A DNA stretch of 64,000 nt from an uncultured Acetatifactor sp. (lineage in GTDB: Bacteria; Bacillota; Clostridia; Lachnospirales; Lachnospiraceae), in the NCBI GenBank assembly GCA_947625675.1, contig CANQPH010000100.1, positions 1 through 64,000 on the forward strand, given 5' to 3'. The notes under the pieces are model-generated. The model did not search any database and was not told the DNA's origin. It saw only the letters and a list, made by a program, of their open reading frames with translations. How positions within the stretch are numbered: the first letter of the stretch is position 1; each line of letters starts with the position of its first letter. Shown piece by piece: positions 56,030 to 64,000 of the stretch. The translations under genes and the position numbers were made by a program.

Positions 56030-57399
56030 CCGATCGGGAAAAAGAAGAACAGATCCGCACAGCCATTGTCCATGCAGCTCCCAACCAGCTGGACAAAATA
56101 CTTTCTTCCTGTCAGCAAATGGAACCGGAGGTCGCTGAGATCCCGGAAGCTAGGAAAGGAAGGAAAATTGCGATGACGAAAAAGAAAAATACAACGATTG
56201 GTATCCTGTCGATTGCCGTGGCGGCCGTGTTGGTCTTGCTGATCGGCGGATATAGCATATTGAATGGCGGCGGCAGGGTGGATTCCGTGATCCTGCTGGA
56301 TGTGAATCCCAGTTTGTCCATATCCATTAATGATAAAGAAAGAGTGCTTTCCGTGACGGCTTTGAATGAAGACGCCAAGGTCATTCTGGGCGACATGGAT
56401 CTGGAAGGAACCACCTTGGAAGTGGCGGTGAACGCCCTGATCGGCTCCATGCTTCAGAAGGGTTACCTGGGAGATGCCCAGAATTCTATTCTGGTCTCCG
56501 TGGAGAACCAGGATGCGTCCAGGGGAGCGGCCCTGCAGCAGCGGGTGAGCGCCCAGATTGCGGAGGCCCTGCGGACGGACTCCATGGACGGGGCGGTGCT
56601 GAGCCAGACGGTGGCGGCGGACGACGCCTCCCTGAAAGCTTTGGCGGAACAATACGGTATCTCCATCGGGAAAGCCTCCCTGATCCAGGAAGTGATCGCT
56701 CAGGACGGGACGCTGACTTTTGAGGCCCTGGCACCCATGACCATCAATGAGATCGCCCTCATCGCCTCCAGCCGGGACATGTCCAAGCAGAACGTGATCA
56801 CCCAGACCGGTCAGGCCAGCGCCTCCGCCTATATTGGCGGCGACCAGGCCCTTGCCATAGCCTGCGCTGATGCGGGCGTGAGCGTTGCAGACATCTATGA
56901 CAGGGACGTGGAATTCGACAGCGAAAGAGGCGTCATGGTCTACGAGGTGGATTTTAAAGCGGGCACTCTGGAATACGAATATGAGATCGATGCGAAGACG
57001 GGAGAGATCCTGCGCAGCCGCAGCGAGCCGGACCTGGATGATGTATTTGACAATGTATTTGGCGGCGGGAACGCGGGCGGCGCTGGGAGCGCCGGAAATG
57101 CGGGCAACACTGACAACGGCGGCACCGGCAGCGGTAGCATAGGCAATGCTGGAAATACAGGCAACAATACCGGGAACGCCAGCGGCTACATCGGCGAGGA
57201 GGCGGCTCTGCAGGCGGCCCTGGCCCATGCCGGGATCACGGATTCCTCTTCCCTTCGGGAGACCAAGGCGGAGCTGGACCGGGAAAACGGACGGATGATC
57301 TACGAAGTGGAGTTCAAGTCCGGCAACCTGGAATATGATTATGAAGTGGACGCTTCCACAGGAGAGATCCTGAAAGCGGAAAGCGAATATGATGACTAA
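56026..57399 (+). CDS. RsgI-like membrane anti-sigma factor with two PepSY-like domains
   Basis: ATGA overlap with sigma gene; TM 'TIGILSIAVAAVLVLLIGGYSIL'; 'DSVILLDVNPSLSISINDKERVLSVTALNEDAKVIL'; two 'MVYEVDFKAGTLEYEYEIDAKTGEIL'-type PepSY repeats. Confidence 0.8.
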   Translation: MTDREKEEQIRTAIVHAAPNQLDKILSSCQQMEPEVAEIPEARKGRKIAMTKKKNTTIGILSIAVAAVLVLLIGGYSILNGGGRVDSVILLDVNPSLSISINDKERVLSVTALNEDAKVILGDMDLEGTTLEVAVNALIGSMLQKGYLGDAQNSILVSVENQDASRGAALQQRVSAQIAEALRTDSMDGAVLSQTVAADDASLKALAEQYGISIGKASLIQEVIAQDGTLTFEALAPMTINEIALIASSRDMSKQNVITQTGQASASAYIGGDQALAIACADAGVSVADIYDRDVEFDSERGVMVYEVDFKAGTLEYEYEIDAKTGEILRSRSEPDLDDVFDNVFGGGNAGGAGSAGNAGNTDNGGTGSGSIGNAGNTGNNTGNASGYIGEEAALQAALAHAGITDSSSLRETKAELDRENGRMIYEVEFKSGNLEYDYEVDASTGEILKAESEYDD

Positions 57400-57424
57400 A
57401 TGAGAAAAGAAAGGATTTCATGAA

Positions 57425-58900
57425 ATGAAGGTTCAGGAGAGCGATTTTATCAGGCGGGAAACGCCCTTGTTGAAGGAGCTTCTGGAAAAGCTTCTGGCAG
57501 CCTACCCTTACGCATCCATCCTGGCGGTGGATTCCAAAGCCAGGCGGTACAGCGTTTCCAAACGGAACATGGCCGCAGGGGAGGACGATCTGCTGACGAG
57601 CCGGGGATTCGTGGCCAAGGTATGGGATGGGAAGCACTATGCGGAGTATTCCTTTAACAAGGTTGTCCCGGAGGAGCTGGAAGAAATTTGCGCCCGTATC
57701 GGGGAGCTCGTGGCCGCTTCGGACAGACTGCTGCCGGAAGGCCTGGAGGAGAAGGAATATCTGCTTCCGGAGGAAGAACGAAGGGTTGAAAAGAAAACCT
57801 CAGAAGAGAAGAGAACCGGGGAGAAGACGGTCTTCGAGGGCAGCACGGAGTACGAAGTGGATCCGGAGGAAATGGGCGACGATGCCATTTTGAAGTTCCT
57901 GGAGGGATTGAAGGACAAAGGACTTGCCATGAACGACGCTCTTTTGAATCTGTCGGCTTTTTGTGAGTATCAGAAATATACCAAGCTGTTCCTTTCCGGC
58001 AGAAAAGAGCTTCTGCAGAACGTGATGTGGTTCAACGGTGGGATTTCCCTGGCGGCCTCCCGGGGAGAAGAGATCAAGAGTTATTTTAAATCCTATTCCT
58101 GCCTGGGCGGTGCGGAGCTGCTCCCCCGGATGGAAGAGGATCTGGAAGAAAGCGTGGCGGCGACGGTGGAGCTGCTGGAGAGCAGGCCCATTCCGCCCGG
58201 CGAATATACCTGCATCTGCGCCCCGGACGTGACGGGGATGATCGTCCACGAGGCCTTTGGACACGGCGTGGAAATGGACATGTTCGTGAAAAAACGGGCC
58301 CAGGCCCAGGAGTTCCTGGGAAAATACGTGGCTTCTCCTCTGGTCACCATGCACGACGGGGCCGGGGCGGTGCGGGAAACGGCCACCTACTTTTTTGATG
58401 ATGAAGGGACCCTGGCCCATGATACCGTGATCATCGACAAGGGTGTGCTCAAGACCGGCATCAGCGATCTGCAGTCCGCACTCTCTCTGGGGACGGAACC
58501 CACCGGTAACGGCCGGAGGGAAAGCTACCGCAGGAAGGCTTACACTCGTATGACCAACACCTATTTTGAAGCCGGGGACAGCACCAGGGAGGAAATGATC
58601 GCTTCCGTGGATTACGGCTTCCTGTTGGAGAATGCGGAGAGCGGCATGGAGGATCCCAAGAACTGGGGGATACAGTGCATGGTGAACATCGCCAGGGAGA
58701 TCAAGGACGGGAAGCTGACCGGCAAGGTCTTCTCCCCCATCGTCCTCACCGGTTACGTGCCGGATCTGCTGAAGTCCATTTCCATGATGGGCAAGGACGT
58801 GGAGCTGGGAGGCGGCGGTTTCTGCGGTAAGGGCTATAAGGAATGGGTGAAGGTATCGGACGGCGGCCCTTACATCAAGGCCCGGATCCGTCTGGGCTAA
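57425..58900 (+). CDS. tldD: TldD/PmbA family metalloprotease (TldD-like)
   Basis: 'IVHEAFGHGVEMDMF' (HExxxH), 'TRMTNTYFEAGDSTREEMIASVDYGFLLE', 'GGFCGKGYKEWVKVSDGGPYIKARIR'. Confidence 0.92.
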   Translation: MKVQESDFIRRETPLLKELLEKLLAAYPYASILAVDSKARRYSVSKRNMAAGEDDLLTSRGFVAKVWDGKHYAEYSFNKVVPEELEEICARIGELVAASDRLLPEGLEEKEYLLPEEERRVEKKTSEEKRTGEKTVFEGSTEYEVDPEEMGDDAILKFLEGLKDKGLAMNDALLNLSAFCEYQKYTKLFLSGRKELLQNVMWFNGGISLAASRGEEIKSYFKSYSCLGGAELLPRMEEDLEESVAATVELLESRPIPPGEYTCICAPDVTGMIVHEAFGHGVEMDMFVKKRAQAQEFLGKYVASPLVTMHDGAGAVRETATYFFDDEGTLAHDTVIIDKGVLKTGISDLQSALSLGTEPTGNGRRESYRRKAYTRMTNTYFEAGDSTREEMIASVDYGFLLENAESGMEDPKNWGIQCMVNIAREIKDGKLTGKVFSPIVLTGYVPDLLKSISMMGKDVELGGGGFCGKGYKEWVKVSDGGPYIKARIRLG

Positions 58901-58908
58901 AAGGCCCG

Positions 58909-60252
58909 ATGAAAGCCCGAAGGAAGGGAACCGAGAGAAAGAGTTTGAGAAGAAAGGAACAGGTAAACGCCGTGATTGCAAAGATTCTGTCCGCCCTGGA
59001 GCGGCTTGGCATAGACCATTATTTGATTGAAGAGACGGAAAAAGAGTCTCTGGAATGTTTTTTCGTCCGCAAGAAGCTGGATCTGAAAAGGAAGTCCGTC
59101 ACCGATGAGCTGGAAGTGACGGTTTACCGTGATTTTGAAAAGGATGGGAAGAAGATGCGGGGGTCCTCCGCAGCGCAGATCTATCCCGGCATGGAGGAGG
59201 AAGAGGTGCTGGCCGCCCTGCAGGGGGCCTGTCAGGCGGCTTCTCTGGTCTGCAACCCTTATTATGAACTGCCTTCCGGGAAAAAAGAGGCTCCGGTGCC
59301 TTCCCGCAGTCCCCTGGCCGAGATCGGCCTGGAGGAAAGCATGAAACGGATGACGGAAGCGCTGTTTGCGGAAGATACGGAGGAAGAGGTATTCCTGAAT
59401 TCTGCGGAGATTTTCCTCCGGCACAGCCACAGGCACCTGGTGAATTCCGCAGGAGTGGACGTGGCTTATGAGGTTTATGACGTTTGGGGAGAATACGTGG
59501 TGCAATGCGTCGCCCCCCAGGACGTGGAGACCTACCACCAGTTCAATTACCGGGATCTGAACACGGACGGCCTGCGCCGGGAGGTGAAGGAAGCCCTGGC
59601 GCTCACTCGGGACAGGGCGGCGGCCAGAAAGGCCCCGAAGACGGGAGAGTATACCCTTCTTCTCTCCGGGCAGCAGATGCGGACCCTGTTTGACTTCTAT
59701 TTGTCCCGTTCCAATACTTCCATGGTTTATCAAAAATATTCCAACTACGAAGCGGGGATGAAGGTGCAGGGAGAGGATATCCGGGGAGACGCTCTGACTT
59801 TGGAGCTGAAGGCCGTGGATCCTTACAGTGCGGAAGGAATTCCCATGAAGGACCGTCTGCTGATCGACGAGGGGACGCTGCAGCTTCTCCAGGGCGGCGG
59901 AGCCAGGTTCGCCTATTACCTGGGCGTGGAGCCCACGGGCGGCTATCGGAAGATCAAAGTGCGGGAGGGAAAATTACCTTTTGAAGAGATGAAGAAGGAG
60001 CCTTACCTTCACGTGGTCAGCTTCTCCGACTTCCAGATGGATGATTTTACCGGCCATTTCGGAGGGGAGATCCGCCTGGCCTACCTCTATGACGGCCAGA
60101 CCGTGACCCCGGTGACCGGCGGTTCCCTGAACGGCAATATCATGGAGCTGCAGGCCGACATGGTCTTTTCTTCGGAAAAATATGAGGACGCCAATTACGA
60201 AGGCCCTTATGCGGTGCGTTTCAAAGGCGTGAAGGTGGCGGGAGAAGCGTAA
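58909..60252 (+). CDS. TldD/PmbA family protein (PmbA/TldE-like)
   Basis: 'FLNSAEIFLRHSHRHLVNSAGVDVAYEVYDV', 'FTGHFGGEIRLAYLYDGQTVTPVTGGSLNGNI'; lacks HExxxH. Confidence 0.85.
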   Translation: MKARRKGTERKSLRRKEQVNAVIAKILSALERLGIDHYLIEETEKESLECFFVRKKLDLKRKSVTDELEVTVYRDFEKDGKKMRGSSAAQIYPGMEEEEVLAALQGACQAASLVCNPYYELPSGKKEAPVPSRSPLAEIGLEESMKRMTEALFAEDTEEEVFLNSAEIFLRHSHRHLVNSAGVDVAYEVYDVWGEYVVQCVAPQDVETYHQFNYRDLNTDGLRREVKEALALTRDRAAARKAPKTGEYTLLLSGQQMRTLFDFYLSRSNTSMVYQKYSNYEAGMKVQGEDIRGDALTLELKAVDPYSAEGIPMKDRLLIDEGTLQLLQGGGARFAYYLGVEPTGGYRKIKVREGKLPFEEMKKEPYLHVVSFSDFQMDDFTGHFGGEIRLAYLYDGQTVTPVTGGSLNGNIMELQADMVFSSEKYEDANYEGPYAVRFKGVKVAGEA

Positions 60253-60282
60253 TCTCGCAGGAAGCGCCACCTGCTCCTTTAG

Positions 60283-60370
60283 CGGAGATGAAGGGATTTG
60301 AACCCTTGCGCCGCGGAAGCGACCTACCGCATTTCGAGTGCGGACCCTTCAACCACTTGGGTACATCTCC
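60283..60370 (-). tRNA. tRNA-Ser (anticodon CGA)
   Basis: 88 nt: GGAGATG/CATCTCC acceptor, CCGCA-CTCGAAA-TGCGG anticodon arm, long variable arm, GGGTTCAAATCCC T-arm. Confidence 0.93.
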
Positions 60371-60588
60371 GTGTGACATACCTTATTTTATAGTAAATTT
60401 TCGATTTTGGCAAGTGTATTTTTACAGCAATTTGAACAATAAATCTGTGGAATAATTTGTCAGTATTCTTTTTTAAAAAAGTTGAGATATTCTTGAAAAT
60501 GGATTATAATGTAACTTAGTGGAGCAAAAACTCGACTAATATATGTATTGGAACGAAAGCTGTGTAGGAAGCAGCGGAAGGAGGAAGC

Positions 60589-61660
60589 ATGAAACGAATC
60601 GGTATGTTAACCAGCGGCGGAGACTGCCAGGCTCTGAACGCAGCCATGAGAGGTGTGGCGAAGACCTTGTTCAATAGTGGGGAGAAGGTGGAAATCTACG
60701 GTTTCCAGAACGGGTATCAGGGACTGATCTACAGCAAGTTCCAGATGCTCACTGGCCGTGATTTTTCCGGTATCCTGACCAAGGGCGGCACTATCCTGGG
60801 CACGTCCAGAACTCCCTTTAAGGAGATTCATATTCCGGATGCGGACGGGGTGGACAAGGTACAGGCCATGAAGCAGACCTATTACAAGCTGCAGCTGGAC
60901 TGCCTGGTGATCCTGGGCGGCAACGGCACCCACAAGACCGCCAACCTGCTCAGCGAAGAGGGTCTGAACGTGGTGACCCTGCCCAAGACCATAGACAATG
61001 ACATCTGGGGCACCGACATGACCTTCGGCTTCCAGAGCGCCGTGGATATCGCTACCGCGGCTATCGATCAGATTCATACCACAGCCGCTTCCCACAGCCG
61101 TGTATTCATCGTGGAAGTGATGGGACACAAGGCCGGATGGCTTACCCTGAATGCCGGCATGGCCGGAGGCGCAGACATCATTCTGATCCCCGAGATTCCT
61201 TATGACATCGACAACGTGGTGAAGAAGATCGAGGAGAGGGGTGCGGGCGGAAGCACCTTCACCATCATCGCCGTGGCCGAGGGCGCCATTTCCAAGGAGG
61301 ATGCAGCTTTCCAAGAAGGAATACAAGAAGAAACTGGAAAAGAGGAAATATCCTTCCGTTTCCTACGAGATCGCTGCCCAGATTTATGAAAAGTGCGGCA
61401 AAGAGGTTCGGGTGACCATTCCCGGCCATGTGCAGAGAGGCGGAAGCCCCTGCCCTTATGACCGCGTGTTCGCAAGCCGTCTGGGTTCCGAAGCGGGCCG
61501 CATGATTCTGGAAGGCAAGTACGGCTACATGGTGGGCTACAAGAACCGTGAAATGGTTCGTGTGCCTTTGAAGGAAGTGGCCGGAAAACTGAAGATGGTA
61601 TCCCCGGATGCCGCCATCGTGAAGGAAGCCAAGATGCTGGGCATCTCCTTCGGAGAGTAA
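60589..61660 (+). pseudogene. pfkA: 6-phosphofructokinase, split by a 1-nt frameshift near 61308
   Basis: 'MKRIGMLTSGGDCQALNAAMRGV', 'TLPKTIDNDIWGTDMTFGFQSA'; downstream frame continues 'KKEYKKKLEKRKYPSVSYEIAAQIYEK..VTIPGHVQRGGSPCPYDRVFASRLG..LGISFGE*'. Confidence 0.88.
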
Positions 61661-61687
61661 GAGTAATAAGAAAGGATTCTGTCACCG

Positions 61688-63301
61688 ATGTCTTACACTG
61701 CCCTGTACCGAAAGTTTCGTCCTGATACCTTTGCGGATGTGAAGGGACAGGATCATATCGTTACCACCCTGCGCAACCAGATCAAGGCCAACCGCATCGG
61801 CCACGCCTATCTGTTCACGGGCACCAGGGGGACGGGGAAGACTACCGTGGCCAAGATATTCGCCAGGACGGTGAACTGTGAGAATCCCACGGAAAACGGG
61901 CCCTGCGGCAAATGCCGCAGCTGTCTTGCCATTGCCGCAGGGGCCAGCATGAACGTGATCGAGATCGACGCCGCTTCCAACAACGGTGTGGACAATATCC
62001 GGGAGATCGTGGACGAGGTGTCCTATTCTCCTGCGGAAGGACGCTACAAGGTCTATATCATCGACGAAGTGCATATGCTTTCCATCGGCGCCTTCAATGC
62101 CTTGCTCAAGACCCTGGAGGAGCCTCCTTCTTATGTGATTTTTATTCTGGCCACCACGGAAGTGCACAAGCTGCCCGTCACCATCCTTTCCCGGTGCCAG
62201 AGATATGATTTTAAGCGAATCTCCATCGACACCATCACGGAACGCCTTCAGGAGCTGACTGCGGCGGAAGGCGTGGCGGTGGAGGAAAAAGCCCTTCGTT
62301 ACATCGCCAAGACGGCGGACGGTTCCATGCGGGACGCTTTGAGTCTGCTGGACCAGTGCATCGCTTTTCACCTTGGGAATGAATTGACCTATGATAAAGT
62401 TCTGGAAGTGCTGGGGGCTGTGGATACGGAGGTATTCAGCCGCCTGTTTTGTCATGTCCTGGAAGGGGACGTGATGGGATGTATCAACCTTTTGGAAGAA
62501 ATCATGGTGCAGGGACGGGAACTGACGCAGTTCGTGACGGATTTCACCTGGTATCTGAGGAATCTGATGCTGGTGAAGGTTTCCGATGATCTGGAGGACG
62601 TGATCGACATGTCCTCGGAGAATCTGGCCCGGTTGAAGGACGAGGCGAACCTGGCGCAGATGGATCAGATCCTGCGGTATATCCGGATTTTTTCCGAATT
62701 GTCCAATCAGATCAGATATGCGTCCCAGAAGCGGATCCTGGTGGAAATCGCCCTGATCAAGCTGTGCAGGCCTTCCATGGAAGTCTCTCAGGACGCTTTG
62801 CTGGACCGCATCCGGCAGGTGGAAGGGAAATGGGATCAGACTCTGCGTTCCCTGGAAAGCGGCGCATATGCAGTCCCGGGAGCGGGGGCCGCAGGAGGAA
62901 TGGGGCCTGGATTCCCGGGCTCGGGCGGCCCGACAGGAACGGGAGCCTACGGGACGAATGCCGCACCCCTGCCCAAGGCGATTCCGGAGGACATTCGGGA
63001 AATCGTGTCCAAATGGCCTTCCATCGTGGGCAATGCGGAGAATCCCATGAAAATGTATCTGAAATCTGTGCGTCTCTCCCTGGGGAACGAAGGCCAGCTG
63101 TTGATCGTGGCCGAGGACGGCCTGGTCAGCGATTATTTCGGAGATCACGGGCATAGGGAGGAACTGGAACGGCTGCTTGCGGATTTTTCCGGCAAGGAAG
63201 TGGAGGTGGCCCTCCAGTCGGTGAAGACGGAGCAGGAAATGGAGCAAAACTATGTGGATCTGTCTCAGGTGATTCATATGGAAATAGAGGAAGAAGACTA
63301 G
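61688..63301 (+). CDS. dnaX: DNA polymerase III subunit gamma/tau
   Basis: '[60 protein letters not shown]'. Confidence 0.95.
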   Translation: MSYTALYRKFRPDTFADVKGQDHIVTTLRNQIKANRIGHAYLFTGTRGTGKTTVAKIFARTVNCENPTENGPCGKCRSCLAIAAGASMNVIEIDAASNNGVDNIREIVDEVSYSPAEGRYKVYIIDEVHMLSIGAFNALLKTLEEPPSYVIFILATTEVHKLPVTILSRCQRYDFKRISIDTITERLQELTAAEGVAVEEKALRYIAKTADGSMRDALSLLDQCIAFHLGNELTYDKVLEVLGAVDTEVFSRLFCHVLEGDVMGCINLLEEIMVQGRELTQFVTDFTWYLRNLMLVKVSDDLEDVIDMSSENLARLKDEANLAQMDQILRYIRIFSELSNQIRYASQKRILVEIALIKLCRPSMEVSQDALLDRIRQVEGKWDQTLRSLESGAYAVPGAGAAGGMGPGFPGSGGPTGTGAYGTNAAPLPKAIPEDIREIVSKWPSIVGNAENPMKMYLKSVRLSLGNEGQLLIVAEDGLVSDYFGDHGHREELERLLADFSGKEVEVALQSVKTEQEMEQNYVDLSQVIHMEIEEED

Positions 63302-63314
63302 AAAGGAAACAAGA

Positions 63315-63662
63315 ATGGCAAAACGCGGAGGTTTTCCCGGCGGGGCCATGCCGGGGAACATGAACAACCTGATGAAGCAGGCGCAGCGCATGCAGCGTCA
63401 GATGGAGGAAGGACAGAAGGAACTGGAGGCGAAGGAATTCACCGCTTCCGCCGGAGGCGGGGCCGTGGAAGTGACCGTCACCGGCAAGAAGGAGCTCGTA
63501 AAGGTGAAGCTGTCGGAAGAGGTGGTGGATCCGGAGGACATTGAGATGCTCCAGGATCTGATCGTGGCGGCGGCCAACGAAGCCCTGAAACAAGTGGAGG
63601 AAGCCGGTGCGGCCCTCATGGGCAGGATGACGGGAGGCTTGGGAGGAGGATTTCCCTTCTGA
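63315..63662 (+). CDS. YbaB/EbfC family nucleoid-associated protein
   Basis: '[61 protein letters not shown]'. Confidence 0.93.
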   Translation: MAKRGGFPGGAMPGNMNNLMKQAQRMQRQMEEGQKELEAKEFTASAGGGAVEVTVTGKKELVKVKLSEEVVDPEDIEMLQDLIVAAANEALKQVEEAGAALMGRMTGGLGGGFPF

Positions 63663-64000
63663 TGGACCTCTATAGCGGACATATCAATAAATTGATCGAC
63701 GAGTTGGCGGCCCTGCCGGGAATCGGCAACAAGTCAGCCCAGAGACTGGCCTTTCATTTGATCAACATGCCCCAGGACAAGGTGACGAGACTGGCCAATT
63801 CCATCCTGGAGGCCAAGGCCAACGTGCGTTACTGCAAGGAATGCTATACCCTGACGGATCGGGAGATCTGCCCGGTCTGTGCCAATCCCAACCGCAACCA
63901 TCGGCTCATCATGGTGGTGGAGAACACCCGGGATCTGGCGGCTTACGAGAAAACCAACAAATACGAGGGCGTGTACCACGTGCTTCACGGCGCCATTTCC
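63662..64000 (+). CDS. recR: Recombination protein RecR (partial, runs off window)
   Basis: TGATG overlap; '[34 protein letters not shown]...CPVCANPNRNHRLIMVVENTRDLAAYEKTNKYEGVYHVLHG'. Confidence 0.93.
   Translation, partial: MDLYSGHINKLIDELAALPGIGNKSAQRLAFHLINMPQDKVTRLANSILEAKANVRYCKECYTLTDREICPVCANPNRNHRLIMVVENTRDLAAYEKTNKYEGVYHVLHGAIS

Noticed and set aside
61688-63301. Programmed frameshift in dnaX
   Set aside because: Only an A5G run (ggaggaaaaagccc) was seen, not a canonical A6G slippery site with supporting signals; the ORF is complete without shifting.
61682-63391. 569-aa - strand ORF opposite dnaX
   Set aside because: dnaX on + is unambiguous; the antisense frame lacks protein-like features.
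1-64000. Complete prophage, transposon or integrase genes
   Set aside because: No transposase, integrase or phage structural ORF was recognised on either strand in the supplied ORFs.

Overview
The window looks like a Clostridia/Lachnospiraceae-type chromosome segment (inferred from gene content). About 0.3-38 kb is a large surface-polysaccharide locus. It comprises: (i) a + strand run with a GDP-mannose-4,6-dehydratase-like SDR, glycosyltransferases, an NDP-hexose 2,3-dehydratase, a Gfo/Idh 3-ketoreductase-like protein and an SDR, ending in a GC-rich GDP-heptose cassette (HddA, fused HddC-GmhB, GmhA); (ii) an AAA-ATPase/PD-(D/E)XK-type gene; (iii) a long - strand run with a CDP-3,6-dideoxyhexose cassette (RfbF/G/H), a flippase, a WbsX-like protein, an IspD/TarI-like cytidylyltransferase, a TagF-like transferase, a radical SAM protein, a methyltransferase, SDRs and a GT4; (iv) ugd, manC, a cupin and manA. 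The remainder is mostly conserved: PGRP-type amidase, rpe, metG, TrpB-like, ugpC/msmK-type ATPase, a PucR/CdaR-like regulator, a small-type SRP RNA, flavin reductase-rubredoxin, tadA, a rhamnose module, an ECF sigma with RsgI/PepSY-like partner, TldD/PmbA, tRNA-Ser(CGA), pfkA, dnaX, ybaB and recR (partial). Main leads: a possible GDP-linked deoxy-/dideoxy-heptose pathway; a C10 homopolymer that shifts an epimerase out of frame with its evident C-terminus (phase variation or indel error); 16-bp direct repeats bracketing the variable glycan region; two other single-nt frameshifts (GT4, pfkA); an SRP RNA with a compensatory change at the tetraloop stem; an ECF sigma/RsgI-PepSY pair; and several unrelated short tandem arrays in intergenic gaps. 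All product calls come from reading the sequence; no database search was run.
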